NCBI GenBank assembly: GCA_963754235.1
Contig: CAVWFK010000034.1
Coordinates: 129,288-193,287, forward strand
Source: DATAYA01 sp963754235
GTDB lineage: Bacteria; Pseudomonadota; Alphaproteobacteria; Acetobacterales; Acetobacteraceae
DNA: 64,000 nt
Direction of reading: 5' to 3'
The translations under genes were made by a program, and so were the position numbers. This document shows, one piece after another, positions 25,340 to 35,872 of the stretch (its first letter is position 1; the number at the start of each line of letters is the position of its first letter). The notes below the pieces were generated by a model, which saw only the letters and a list, made by a program, of their open reading frames with translations, was not told the DNA's origin and ran no database searches.

Positions 25340-25972
25340 TCAGGGTCGGACGGCATAGCGAGCCAGGAACATCTCCACCGAGGCCGCGACCACGCGTTCG
25401 ATCTGCGCCGCATCCGGCTGCTCCTGGAGCAGCAGCCGGCACGAGAGGCCGAGCCTGGTCTGGCAGAGGGAGAGGAACTGCTCGGCGGCGAACGCCGGAT
25501 CATCGACACAAAGCCGCCCGCGCGCGGTCTGCTCGGCGAGCCACGCCGCCGTGCTGGCGATCGCACGCGCCGGCCCGGCATCATAGAAGGTCTGCGCGAG
25601 CGCTGGAAACTTGCCGGCTTCGGAGATGACGACGCGGTAGATCGCAAGCCCAGCGGGCGAAAGCATCAGTCCGAGCATCCGCTGCCCGATCTCATGCAGC
25701 GTTGCGGCCGGGTCGCCGTCCGGCTCGATGTGCCCGAACACGCGCGCCAGATTGGCGGTGCATTGCTGCTCGACATGGGCCGCGAACAACTCGGCCTTGC
25801 CGGCGAAATAGTTATAGAGGGTGCCCTTGGAGACGCCGGCCTGCTGCGCGATCCGCGCCATGCTGGCGCCCTCGTACCCGTCCTCGGCGAAAACCAGCGC
25901 CGCCCCGGCCAGGATCACGGCCCGCTTCTCCGGGGTCAGGTGCTCGGGTGGCAGCGCATCGGCTTCCGACAT
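25340..25972 (-). CDS. TetR/AcrR-family transcriptional repressor
   Basis: 210 aa. The N-terminal HTH MARIAQQAGVSKGTLYNYFAGKAELF (38-63) is typical TetR; the C-terminal half is the variable ligand-binding domain, with two cysteines in SLCQTRLGLSCRL. It is transcribed divergently from an outer-membrane efflux lipoprotein, and a perfect 14-bp palindrome lies in the shared promoter region. It therefore probably represses itself and the pump, released by the transported compound. The same palindrome precedes emrA at 35.8 kb. Confidence 0.87.
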   Translation of the reverse strand: MSEADALPPEHLTPEKRAVILAGAALVFAEDGYEGASMARIAQQAGVSKGTLYNYFAGKAELFAAHVEQQCTANLARVFGHIEPDGDPAATLHEIGQRMLGLMLSPAGLAIYRVVISEAGKFPALAQTFYDAGPARAIASTAAWLAEQTARGRLCVDDPAFAAEQFLSLCQTRLGLSCRLLLQEQPDAAQIERVVAASVEMFLARYAVRP

Positions 25973-26057
25973 GGTGATTGGTGCCGCGCTCTGCGCTGTG
26001 GTCTGAACCCGACGACTACACCTTCCGGCGCCGATCTCCTATAGCTCGGCGCGGCGT

Positions 26058-26071
26058 TGACCGACCGGTCA
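26058..26071. promoter_or_regulatory. Probable TetR operator upstream of the outer-membrane factor gene
   Basis: Perfect inverted repeat TGACCG-AC-CGGTCA, centred about 36 bp before the outer-membrane factor ATG and about 92 bp before the tetR start. CTATAG at 26039-26044 could be part of the minus-strand -10 box, which would place the operator near that promoter's -35. An equivalent site with spacer AT is at 35794-35807. Confidence 0.7.
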
Positions 26072-26100
26072 GCGGGCACGTGCCGGCAGAGGGGCGAGGA

Positions 26101-27660
26101 ATGGGTGGGTGGCGGGGGCATCGGATCGGGCCGCCGGCGGCGGTGGCAGCGGCATTGCTGCTTGGCGGCTGCACGATGGGGCCGGATTTCGTGCCCCCGC
26201 GCCTGTTCTCGCCCGCGTCCTGGTTCGCCGGCCGGCCGAAGCCGCCGGCTTCCCTGGCCAGCGAACCGGTGCAGCGGCCGATCGATGTCGATTGGTGGTC
26301 GCTGTTCGACGACCCGGAACTCACCTCGCTGGAGCGTCGCGTCGCGTTCGCGAACCTCGACGTCCGCACCGCCACCATCCGCCTGGCCGAGAGCCGCGAG
26401 CAGCGCGCCATCGTCTCGGCCTCAGCTTTCCCGCAGGTGAACGGCAATACCTCCTACAACCGCGAGAAGGCGAGCGCGAAAGGCGTGCTCTCGCTCACCC
26501 CCAGTGGTGCAACTGGTGCGAACGGCGCCTCGCAGGGGACGGTCGCGAACGGCACAGGCTTCGGCGTCGGCGCGCCGAATCCCATCTTTCAGCCGTTCGA
26601 CCTCTGGCAGTACGGATTCGACGCGAGCTGGGAACTCGATCTGTGGGGCCGGGTGCGGCGCCAGATCGAATTGGCCAAGGCGTCGGTGGTCGCCTCGGCC
26701 GACGCCCGCCGCGCCTCGCTGCTCTCCGTGCTCGCCGAGGTGGCGCGCGACTACCTCAGCTTACGCGGCACCCAAACCGCACTTCGCATCCAGCGGGAAA
26801 ATCTGCGCACCGCGCAGGAGAGCCTGCGCCTGACGCGCGAGCGCGCCGCCGGCGGGCTGACCACCGATCTCGACGTCGCCAACGCGGCCGCTCAGGTGGC
26901 GAGCACCGAAGCGCAGATCCCCGCCCTGCAGCAGCAGGAGGCGGAGCAGATCAACGCGCTGAGCTTCCTGCTCGGCGACACGCCGGGCGCGCTGCGCGCC
27001 GAACTCGCGACCTTCAAGCCCATCCCGCCGGTGCCGCCCAAGGTGCCGATCGGCCTGCCGGCGGAGCTGGCCCGCCGCCGCCCCGACATCCGCGAGGCCG
27101 AGGCGCAGCTCCACGCGGCGACCGCCGATATCGGCGTTGCGGTCGCCGATTTCTACCCGCAGGTCACGCTCTCGGGCAGCCTCGGCATCCAGGCGCTGCA
27201 ATTCAAGGATCTCGCCAACTGGGGTGCGCGGCAATACGCGATAGGGCCGGGGATCACGCTGCCGATCTTCCGCGGCGGCGAACTGCGCGGCACGCTTGAG
27301 CTGCGCAAGGCGCAGCAGCAGGAGGCGGCGGTGAACTACCAGCGCACCGTGCTGCAGGCCTGGCACGACGTCGATAACACGCTCACCGCCTATGCCGACG
27401 AGCAGCGTCGCCGGGCGGCGCTTGGCGTCGCCGTGCAGCAGAGCCAGCGTGCGCTGGGGCTGGCGCGCGATCGCTACGCACAGGGCCTGGCCGATTTCCT
27501 TCAGGTGCTGGATGCCCAGCGCACCCTGCTTGCCGCAGAGCAGCAATATGCCAGCAGCACGACCACGGTCTCGACCAATCTGGTGCAGCTCTACAAGGCG
27601 CTGGGCGGCGGATGGGAGACGATCTTTCCGGTGCGGCCACATAAGGCGGCAAAAATATAA
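26101..27660 (+). CDS. NodT-family outer-membrane efflux lipoprotein (TolC-like)
   Basis: 519 aa. Lipobox LLLGGC with C24, followed by TMGPDFVPP as in OprM/NodT. Two OEP domains with long coiled coils (alanine/glutamine-rich 110-290 and 310-490) and SGSLGIQALQFKDLANWG in the beta barrel. It forms the outer-membrane exit of tripartite pumps. No inner-membrane or adaptor gene is adjacent; emrA/emrB about 6 kb away share its operator. The ATG at 26101 follows a GAGG at short spacing. Confidence 0.9.
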   Translation: MGGWRGHRIGPPAAVAAALLLGGCTMGPDFVPPRLFSPASWFAGRPKPPASLASEPVQRPIDVDWWSLFDDPELTSLERRVAFANLDVRTATIRLAESREQRAIVSASAFPQVNGNTSYNREKASAKGVLSLTPSGATGANGASQGTVANGTGFGVGAPNPIFQPFDLWQYGFDASWELDLWGRVRRQIELAKASVVASADARRASLLSVLAEVARDYLSLRGTQTALRIQRENLRTAQESLRLTRERAAGGLTTDLDVANAAAQVASTEAQIPALQQQEAEQINALSFLLGDTPGALRAELATFKPIPPVPPKVPIGLPAELARRRPDIREAEAQLHAATADIGVAVADFYPQVTLSGSLGIQALQFKDLANWGARQYAIGPGITLPIFRGGELRGTLELRKAQQQEAAVNYQRTVLQAWHDVDNTLTAYADEQRRRAALGVAVQQSQRALGLARDRYAQGLADFLQVLDAQRTLLAAEQQYASSTTTVSTNLVQLYKALGGGWETIFPVRPHKAAKI

Positions 27661-27696
27661 TGATACCTCACCGTACCAGACTCTGCCCGCGGCGGG

Positions 27697-27773
27697 TGGG
27701 GCGAGCGATGGGACTCGAACCCACGGCATCCAAGACCACAACCTGGCGCTCTACCACCTGAGCTACGCCCGCC
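27697..27773 (-). tRNA. tRNA-His (anticodon GTG)
   Basis: Read on the minus strand, the cloverleaf has acceptor GCGGGCG/CGCTCGC, D arm GCTC...GAGC, anticodon stem CCAGG/CTTGG with loop TTGTGGT (anticodon GTG) and T arm GTGGG-TTCGAGT-CCCAT. An extra 5' G faces discriminator C73, the hallmark of tRNA-His. CCA is encoded (27697-27699). It sits between the outer-membrane factor (+) and the aminotransferase (-). Confidence 0.95.
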
Positions 27774-27797
27774 ACCGCAGTCGCGCGAATACGCCGA

Positions 27798-29012
27798 TCA
27801 GCCGGCGGCCGTCAACTTGGCCTCCAGCTCCGCATCGTGCGCCGCCCGGGCGCGGGCGGCGAAGTGACGCTCGAGCCGCAAGGCCGCCTCGTCGAGCACC
27901 GCATCCTCCTTGCAGAAGGCGAACCGTGCGTACTGCCTCGGCGGGTTGTCCACATGGAACGCAGAGTGCGGGATCGCGGTGACGCCGGCGTGCTCGGTGA
28001 TGTAGCGGCAGAACGCCTCGTCGTCGCCGGCGAAGCCGAGCGGCGCGAAATCCGCGGTCACGAAATAGCTGCCCATGGTCGGCAGCACCGTCATCCCGGC
28101 CCGCCGCAGCCCCGCCGCCAGCCGGTCGCGCTTGGCGGCGAGACCGCCGGCAAGTCCGGCAAAATACGCCTCATCCTTGGCCAGCCCCACCGCGACCGCG
28201 CGCTGCAGATTGGGCGGCGTGGTGAAGGTCAGGTTTTGGTGCGCTTTCGCGATCACGTTCGCCATCGCCGACGGCGCGGTGACGTAGCCGACCTTCCAAC
28301 CGGTCAGGCTGAACGTCTTGCCCGCACTGCCGATGCGCGCCACACGCCGGCGCAGGCCGGGCAAGGTCATCAGCGGGATGTGCCGCCAGCCGTCGAAGGT
28401 CAGGTGCTCATAGACCTCGTCGCACACCGCATAGGCGTCATGCTTCTGCAAGAGGTCGGCGATGAAGGCCAGTTCGACCGCGGTGAACACCTTGCCGGTC
28501 GGATTCATCGGCGTGTTGAGCAGAATCGCCTTGGTGCGCGGCCCGAACGCGGCGGCGAGCTCGGCGCGCGGCAGCTCCCAGCGCGGCGCGTGCAGGCGCA
28601 CGATCCGGGCCTCGGCCCCGAGGAGCCGCACCACCGGCAGATAGGTGTCATAGAGCGGCTCGATCAGCACCACCTCGTCGCCCGGGTCGAGCAGCGCCAT
28701 CAGGCAGGCGGTGATCGCCTCGGTCGCCCCGCAGGTGACGACGATTTCGTGGTCGGGATCGACCTCCAGCCCGTAGAAGCGGCGGTTCACCGCCGCGACC
28801 GCCTGGCGCAGCTCGGGCACGCCGGTCAGCGGCGGATACTGGTTGCGGCCGTCGAGCAGCGCCGCCGCCGCCGCGCGGACCACATCCTGCGGGCCTTCGG
28901 CGTCGGGAAAACCCTGGCCGAGATTGATCGACCGGTGCTGGGCGGCGAGGGCGGACATCACCGTAAAGATGGTGGTGCCGGTGGCGGACAGCAGCGCGTT
29001 GGCCGGCTTCAC
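27798..29012 (-). CDS. Class I/II PLP-dependent aminotransferase (kynurenine/methionine aminotransferase-like)
   Basis: 404 aa fold-type-I aminotransferase. N-terminal LGQGFPDAEGPQ, the aromatic/PLP segment TCGATEAI, NTPMNPTGKVF, CDEVYEHLTFD, and the PLP lysine in SAGKTFSLTGWKVGY are seen. The GQGFPD...YPP pattern fits the KAT/YbdL subgroup, which uses large hydrophobic or sulfur amino acids and 2-oxo acids. Starts at a GTG with GGGAGGAG upstream; the nearby ATG is out of frame. Confidence 0.87.
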   Translation of the reverse strand: MKPANALLSATGTTIFTVMSALAAQHRSINLGQGFPDAEGPQDVVRAAAAALLDGRNQYPPLTGVPELRQAVAAVNRRFYGLEVDPDHEIVVTCGATEAITACLMALLDPGDEVVLIEPLYDTYLPVVRLLGAEARIVRLHAPRWELPRAELAAAFGPRTKAILLNTPMNPTGKVFTAVELAFIADLLQKHDAYAVCDEVYEHLTFDGWRHIPLMTLPGLRRRVARIGSAGKTFSLTGWKVGYVTAPSAMANVIAKAHQNLTFTTPPNLQRAVAVGLAKDEAYFAGLAGGLAAKRDRLAAGLRRAGMTVLPTMGSYFVTADFAPLGFAGDDEAFCRYITEHAGVTAIPHSAFHVDNPPRQYARFAFCKEDAVLDEAALRLERHFAARARAAHDAELEAKLTAAG

Positions 29013-29189
29013 GGCATCTCCTCCCGGTCCCGGTCATGCGAAGGTAGTCAAGCCAAACCGGCACACTATCGCAGATCGCCGGTGGGCAGCAACCGGTGCC
29101 TGCCCGCAACGTGGGCATCTGCCGCCCCTACTGCTCGCCGGACGGGCGCGGCGCGCGCCGCTCCCGCGGCCGGAGGCACGCATCGTGGC

Positions 29190-29205
29190 TGGCACGCGAA
29201 ATGCA
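29190..29205 (+). promoter_or_regulatory. Sigma-54-type promoter for glnB-glnA
   Basis: TGGCACG-CGAA-ATGCA matches the RpoN consensus with one mismatch in the -12 element, and the GG (29191-92) and GC (29203-04) are 10 bases apart as required. It is about 108 nt upstream of the glnB ATG. glnBA operons of other alphaproteobacteria are known to use NtrC/RpoN promoters. No clear NtrC site was found. The region 29018-29313 otherwise contains no gene. Confidence 0.65.
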
Positions 29206-29313
29206 TGGGGACGCCAGGATGGAGCTGGGCGCGCGCTTGTGGGGCAGGCCCCACCCGGCGTAATCACACGCGCCGCGAGCCGGCGGCCGAGTTCCGCGAG
29301 GGGTGTTTCGCGC

Positions 29314-29652
29314 ATGAAGAAGATCGAGGCGGTGATCAAGCCGTTCAAGCTGGATGAGGTGAAGGAGGCGCTCCACGAGGTCGGACTGCAAGGGATCACC
29401 GTGGTCGAAGCGAAGGGCTTCGGCCGCCAGAAGGGCCACACCGAACTCTATCGCGGCGCCGAATACGTGGTCGATTTCCTCCCCAAGGTGAAGATCGAGG
29501 TGGTGTGCGAGGATGCGGTGGTCGAACGTGCGGTGGAGGCGATCATGGCGGCCGCCCGCACCGGCCGCATCGGCGACGGCAAGATCTTCGTCAGCGCGAT
29601 CGAGGAAGTGATTCGTATCCGCACCGGCGAGCGCGGCGAGGCGGCGATCTGA
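29314..29652 (+). CDS. glnB: Nitrogen regulatory protein PII
   Basis: Cytoplasmic trimeric signal protein sensing 2-oxoglutarate and ATP/ADP. It is 112 aa, with the T-loop and uridylylation tyrosine Y51 at exactly the conserved position (GAEYVVDFLPK), B-loop AAARTGRIGDGKIF and C-loop region. GAGGGG precedes the ATG. It is followed 86 bp later by glnA, the usual glnBA pair, so it is likely cotranscribed from the sigma-54 promoter. Confidence 0.95.
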   Translation: MKKIEAVIKPFKLDEVKEALHEVGLQGITVVEAKGFGRQKGHTELYRGAEYVVDFLPKVKIEVVCEDAVVERAVEAIMAAARTGRIGDGKIFVSAIEEVIRIRTGERGEAAI

Positions 29653-29738
29653 CCCGCGGCGAGCGCGGACGACGAACGATCAGGCGGGCTGCGCGGGGCG
29701 GCCCGCTCTTTGCGTGAAAGAAGGACGAACAGCAAGTT

Positions 29739-31172
<1,434 letters not shown>

Positions 31173-31349
31173 TCCCGCTGCCGGTCCCCCAGCCCCCTCC
31201 CCTTGCGGGACCCGCGACGGGAAGACCGGCGGCTTGCGGGGGCCGTCAGCGACCTCGTCACGGCGCGACAGGCCGAGCGTTTGCCGATAGACTGCGCCAG
31301 CGGCCGTGGTATGGCGCCGCGCTACGGCTATCTGCAGTTGAAGGCTCAG

Positions 31350-31899
31350 ATGACCGCCCCGGCACACGCCCGCATGACGTCCGACCAGTTCATCGCCTGG
31401 GCCATGTCGCGCCCCAAGGGTGAACGCTACGAGCTGACTGCCGGCGAGGTGGTCGCCATGGCACCCGAGCGGGCCGCTCATGCCCGCACCAAACTTCGTG
31501 TCGTGCGCCGTCTTGCCGAGGCAATCGAGGCGCAAGGGTTGCCTTGCGAGGCCTACGCCGACGGCATGGCCGTGGAGGTGGATGCGAACACGATCTATGA
31601 GCCGGATGCCATGGTTCGCTGCGGTGAGCTGCTGCCGGACGAAGCGATCAAGGTCACGGACCCGGTCATAGTCGTCGAGGTGCTGTCGCCTTCGACGCGC
31701 GCCGGGGATGCCGGTGCCAAGCTCGAGGACTATTTCCGGCTCCCCCTCCATGCGTCACTACCTCATCGTCAAGACAGAGAACCGCACCGTGATCCACCAT
31801 GCGCGCGATGCGGCCGGCGCGATCGCGACCCGGATCATCAAGGACGGCCCCATCATCCTCGACCCGCCCGGCATCGAGCTTCGCGACGTCTTCGGCTGA
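31350..31899 (+). pseudogene. Uma2-family putative restriction-endonuclease-like protein, frameshifted
   Basis: Uma2 (DUF820) proteins have a PD-(D/E)XK nuclease-like fold and unknown role. From the ATG at 31350 (GAAGG upstream) the reading shows MTSDQFIAW...RYELTAGEVVAMAPERAAHAR...YEPDAMV...VIVVEVLSPSTR, all typical. The frame breaks at a run of five Cs (31742-31746): with four Cs it would continue into SMRHYLIVKTENR to the stop at 31899. A homopolymer error or an inactivating mutation are equally possible. The 177 bp before it are C-rich spacer. Confidence 0.75.
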
Positions 31900-31943
31900 C
31901 GCGGGTGTGATTGCCGGTTTCCCCCCGAGACGCCGAGGCCCCG

Positions 31944-32840
31944 GTGAGCCAGATTGAGCAGAGCGTGGCCGTGCCGCTGGCCGGCGCGACCACGGACTAT
32001 CGCCGCGGCGCGCTGCTGGTCGGCGGGGCCGCGCTGGCCTGGAGCACGGCTGGGCTGCTGGTGCGCTGGACCGCGAACGATCCATGGACGACGCTGTTCT
32101 GGCGCGCGGTGTTTGCCTCCGCGGCCCTGCTCGTCTGGCTCCGCATCGCGGCCCCGGGGCGGATGCTGCCGGCGTTTCGCGAGCTCGGGCCGGTCGGGCT
32201 GCTGCTGGCACTCTGCCTCGCCGGTTCGATGATCACTTTCATCAACGCGCTGGCGCTCACCACGGTCGCGAGCGTGATGGTGTTCCAGGCGGTCTCGCCG
32301 TTGCTCGCCGCGTTGCTCGGTTGGGCCTGGCTCGGCGAGCGCCTCTCGCGGCGCACCCTGTTCGCGATTCTCGGCGCGCTCGCGGGCGTTGTCATCATGG
32401 TGTCGGGCGATCTTGGTGGCGGCGGGCTCGCTGGTGACGCAATCGGCCTCGGCATGGCCATCGCTTCGGCGCTCACCATCGTGCTTGCGCGCCTCGACCG
32501 GCGCGTTTCGATGGCGGCGGCGACCTTCGCCGGCATGGCGATAACGGCCGTGGTCGCGCTGCCGATGACACGCTTCGCGCTTCCCACGGGCGACTATACG
32601 CTGCTCGCGCTGTTCGGCTTCGGGCAGATGGCGTTCGCGCTGGTGCTGTTCACGACCGGCGTGCGTCTGATGCCGGCGGCCGATGCCGGGCTGATCACCC
32701 TGCTTGAATGCGTGCTGGCGCCGCTCTGGGTCTGGCTCGCCTTCGCCGAGGCGCCGGAGGCGCGCACGATCGCAGGTGGTGCCGTGGTGCTGGTCGCGGT
32801 CGTCGTGTCCGGAATGCGGGGCCGGCAGCCGGCGCGCTGA
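31944..32840 (+). CDS. EamA-family (DMT) transporter
   Basis: About ten transmembrane helices in two EamA halves (37-170 and 178-295), 298 aa from the GTG at 31944, which has a GAGG-like site; a TTG 33 bp upstream is possible. The two-half pattern and SPLLAALLGWAWLGERLS are typical of drug/metabolite transporters, RhtA/YdcZ-like in size. Substrate cannot be predicted. Confidence 0.85.
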   Translation: MSQIEQSVAVPLAGATTDYRRGALLVGGAALAWSTAGLLVRWTANDPWTTLFWRAVFASAALLVWLRIAAPGRMLPAFRELGPVGLLLALCLAGSMITFINALALTTVASVMVFQAVSPLLAALLGWAWLGERLSRRTLFAILGALAGVVIMVSGDLGGGGLAGDAIGLGMAIASALTIVLARLDRRVSMAAATFAGMAITAVVALPMTRFALPTGDYTLLALFGFGQMAFALVLFTTGVRLMPAADAGLITLLECVLAPLWVWLAFAEAPEARTIAGGAVVLVAVVVSGMRGRQPAR

Positions 32841-32855
32841 GCCGGCAGCCTATCC

Positions 32856-34454
32856 TCAGTGCGCCGGCGCCCCGCGGCCGCCGGCCTTGGTCGGTGCGAA
32901 CAGGAAGGTGAGCGGCACCACCAGGAAAGCCGCCACCGCACTGATCGCGAACACGTCCATGTACGACAGCATCGCCGCCTGCCCGTTCAGCATCTGGTTC
33001 ATCCAGCCGAGCGCCTGCTGGTGTGCCACCGCGTGCGTGCGGCCCATCGCCTCCAGGCTGCTCTGCACCTGCGCGAGCGTCTGCTGATAGGCAGGGTTGA
33101 GCGGCGTCAGATTGTGGACGAGCTCCGCATGGTTGGTCTGGAGCGATTGCCGCTGATAGGCAGTGACCAGCGAGATGCCGATCGAGCCGGCGAGGTTGCG
33201 GAACATCACGTAGAGCGCGCTCGCGTCGTTGTTCACCTCCTTCGGCAGCGTCGAGTAGGCGATCGTGCTGGTGGGAACGAACAGGAACGCGAGTCCCGCG
33301 GTCTGGGCCGTGCGGATCATGGCCAGGGTGAAGAAATCCAGCCCCGGCGTGATCTGGAAATACGCCCAGCTCAGCGCGCAGCCGGTCACGAAGAAGCCGA
33401 ATCCGATGATGAACCGCGTCTGCACCCGCGGCAGCAGGCGGACCACGACCGGGATCAGGAACAGTACCGCGAGACCGCCCGGCGAAAGGATCAGCCCGGC
33501 CAGCAACGCGGTGTAGCCAAGCTGCTCCTGCGCCAGTTGCGGGATGATCACCGAGCTAGAATAGAGGATGACGCCGATGCTGAACACCATCAGCGAGCCG
33601 AGCGCGAAATTGCGGTCCTTCAGCACGCGCAGGTTCACGACCGGGTTCTCTGCGTAGAGCAGCCAGCACACCGCAGCCGCGATGCCGATCGCGGCCAGGA
33701 TGGCGAACAGGCGGATGGTGGGCGATGTGAACCAGTCGAGATCCTCGCCGCGATCCAGCATCACCTGCAGCGAGCCGATGCCAAGTGCGATCAGCCCCAA
33801 TCCGATGCCGTCGATCCGCCGCCGCCCGCCGCTCCGGTGCTCGCGCACCACCCAGGGCGGATCTTCGACCAGCGCGCCCACCGCGAACATCGCGAACAGG
33901 CCGACCGGCACGTTGATCAGGAAGATCCAGCGCCACGAGAAGCTGTCGGTGATCCAGCCGCCGAGGGTGGGGCCGACTATCGGCGCCACGATCACCGCGA
34001 TCGCCACCACCGAGAATGCGCGGCCGCGCTGTGACGGCTCGAAGGTATCGAGAATGATCGCCTGCTGGTTCGGCTGCAGCCCGCCACCGAAGAAGCCTTG
34101 CAGCAGGCGGAAGACGACGAGCTCGCCGAGGCTGGTCGAGATTCCGCACAGGAACGAGCAGGCCGTGAACATCGCGATGCAGATCATAAAATAGCGCTTG
34201 CGGCCCACGACGCGGCCGATCCAACCCGAGATCGGCAGCACGATGCCGTTGGCGACGAGGTAGGAGGTCAGCGTCCAGGTCGCCTGGTCGTAACTCGCCG
34301 ACATCGCACCTGCAATGTGCGGCAGCGAGACGTTGACGATGGTGGTGTCCAGGATCTCCATGGCCGCCGACACCGTGACCATGACCGCGATCAGCCACGG
34401 ATTCGCCCGCGGGCGCCATACGGCGTCCCGACGCGCGACGTCGCTGCCGCTCAT
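32856..34454 (-). CDS. emrB: DHA2-family MFS efflux pump (EmrB)
   Basis: 14-helix drug/proton antiporter of 532 aa. Motif D1 LDTTIVNVSLPHIAG (35-49), motif A-like GRVVGRKRYF, and motif C IVGPTLGGWI typical of DHA2 exporters. The start overlaps the emrA stop by 4 bp (ATGA), so both are translated together. With EmrA and a TolC-like protein it forms a tripartite pump for hydrophobic compounds. Confidence 0.92.
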   Translation of the reverse strand: MSGSDVARRDAVWRPRANPWLIAVMVTVSAAMEILDTTIVNVSLPHIAGAMSASYDQATWTLTSYLVANGIVLPISGWIGRVVGRKRYFMICIAMFTACSFLCGISTSLGELVVFRLLQGFFGGGLQPNQQAIILDTFEPSQRGRAFSVVAIAVIVAPIVGPTLGGWITDSFSWRWIFLINVPVGLFAMFAVGALVEDPPWVVREHRSGGRRRIDGIGLGLIALGIGSLQVMLDRGEDLDWFTSPTIRLFAILAAIGIAAAVCWLLYAENPVVNLRVLKDRNFALGSLMVFSIGVILYSSSVIIPQLAQEQLGYTALLAGLILSPGGLAVLFLIPVVVRLLPRVQTRFIIGFGFFVTGCALSWAYFQITPGLDFFTLAMIRTAQTAGLAFLFVPTSTIAYSTLPKEVNNDASALYVMFRNLAGSIGISLVTAYQRQSLQTNHAELVHNLTPLNPAYQQTLAQVQSSLEAMGRTHAVAHQQALGWMNQMLNGQAAMLSYMDVFAISAVAAFLVVPLTFLFAPTKAGGRGAPAH

Positions 34455-35680
34455 TTCAGATGAACGGTCGGCTCGACCGAGATGCCGAGCGGCAGCGGCA
34501 GGTTCGGGTCGAGGCCGCTGTCAATGTCGATCTTCACCGGCACGCGGCGCACGATCTTGACGAAATTGCCGGTCGCGTTCTCGGCCGGGAAGGCGCTGAA
34601 CTCTGCGCCCGAACCTTTCTGCACACTGTCCACATGGCCGGCGAGCTTGAGCCCCGGATAGGCGTCGACGCCGATGTTGACGTGCTGGCCGGGGCGGAGC
34701 CGGTTGAGCTGCGTCTCCTTGAAGTTCGCCGTCACCCAGACCTGCGGTGCCACCAGCGACATGATCGCCTGTCCCGGCTGGACATAATCACCCATCTCGA
34801 TGTTGCGCTTGGTCACCCAGCCGTCCTGCGGCGCCACCACACGCGTGTAGGAGAGGTTGAGTTGCGCTTGCTCGAGTTTCGCCTGCTGCTGTTCCACCGC
34901 GGCACCGAGCTGCTTCACCTGCGCCGCGGACTGGGCGATGTTGGGCTTCACCGGCGTCGCCTCGCGCACGCTCGCCTCGGCCTGCTTCACTTGCGCCGCG
35001 GCCTGCAAGGCGGTGGCGCGGGCGGCGTCGATATTCTGCTGCGAGGTGGCCGCGCGCGGCACCGAGAGCTGACGGTGCAGATCGGAATCGGCCCGGGACT
35101 GCGTCGCCTTCGCCGCGGCGAGCTGCGCCGCCGCCGCGGCGAGACGTGCGGGGAATATCTCGCGGGCGATCTCGCTGCCGAGCTGCGCATTCGCGACCTG
35201 CGCCTCTGCCACATCGAGCTGCGCGCGCGCCTGATCGACGGCCGCCTGGTAGTCGCGCGGGTCGATCTGGATCAGCAGGTCGCCGGCATGGACGAACTGA
35301 TTATCGTTGACCGCGAGCTTGACGACCTGCCCGGAGATGCGCGGCGCGATCTGCACCGCGCGGCCGGCGGTATAGGCATCGTCGGTGGTCTCGAGGTCGC
35401 GCGTGCTCCACCAGTACCAGGTGCCGCCGATCGCGCCGATCACGATCACGATGCCGAGAATGATCAGCGGCAGCTTGCTGCGCCGCTTACGGCCCTGCTC
35501 GCCACCCCCCTGCTCGCCCCCACCGCTCTCATCCTCGCCCGGCGGCCGGGACTGCTCGCGCGGCTTCGGCTCGGCGGGCGCCGGACGCTCCCGCGTCGGG
35601 GCCTCGGCACGGCTCTGACGCTCCTCGGCAGGCGCGCCGCCACTGTCGGGCCGGTCCCTGACCTCGCGCGTGTCGTCCAT
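34451..35680 (-). CDS. emrA: Membrane-fusion efflux adaptor (EmrA/HlyD family)
   Basis: Periplasmic adaptor of 409 aa from the ATG at 35680, which has GGGAG upstream. A long acidic, glycine/proline-rich cytoplasmic N-terminus (1-67) is unusual for EmrA. Then come one transmembrane helix (LPLIILGIVIVIGAIGGTWYW, 70-90), biotinyl-lipoyl and alpha-hairpin coils (130-260), and the EmrA-type APQDGWVTKRN and NFKETQL segments. Probably cotranscribed with emrB under the TetR operator 114-127 bp upstream. Confidence 0.9.
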   Translation of the reverse strand: MDDTREVRDRPDSGGAPAEERQSRAEAPTRERPAPAEPKPREQSRPPGEDESGGGEQGGGEQGRKRRSKLPLIILGIVIVIGAIGGTWYWWSTRDLETTDDAYTAGRAVQIAPRISGQVVKLAVNDNQFVHAGDLLIQIDPRDYQAAVDQARAQLDVAEAQVANAQLGSEIAREIFPARLAAAAAQLAAAKATQSRADSDLHRQLSVPRAATSQQNIDAARATALQAAAQVKQAEASVREATPVKPNIAQSAAQVKQLGAAVEQQQAKLEQAQLNLSYTRVVAPQDGWVTKRNIEMGDYVQPGQAIMSLVAPQVWVTANFKETQLNRLRPGQHVNIGVDAYPGLKLAGHVDSVQKGSGAEFSAFPAENATGNFVKIVRRVPVKIDIDSGLDPNLPLPLGISVEPTVHLK

Positions 35681-35793
35681 CCGGAAGCTCCCGTGCTCGA
35701 CCCTGGAAGGAATGGCGTCGCCGCCCAGCCCGGCCAGGTCAGGGCGCGCAACGTCAGGCAAGAGTCAGGGTTCCGACCCCTTGCTAGCACGAT

Positions 35794-35807
35794 TGACCGA
35801 TCGGTCA
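35794..35807. promoter_or_regulatory. Probable TetR operator upstream of emrA-emrB
   Basis: Perfect palindrome TGACCG-AT-CGGTCA. It differs from the site at 26058-26071 only in the two spacer bases. It lies 114-127 bp upstream of the emrA ATG, between that gene and the end of the ABC exporter gene, where the emrAB promoter must be. A TAGCAA on the minus strand about 16 bp downstream of CTGACC may be the -10 box. Confidence 0.7.
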
Positions 35808-35872
35808 GTAGCCCCATCCTTCCGCCCCGGCCGTTCATGCGGGGGCGGCGCTCAGCCGCCCACCCTCGCGGG

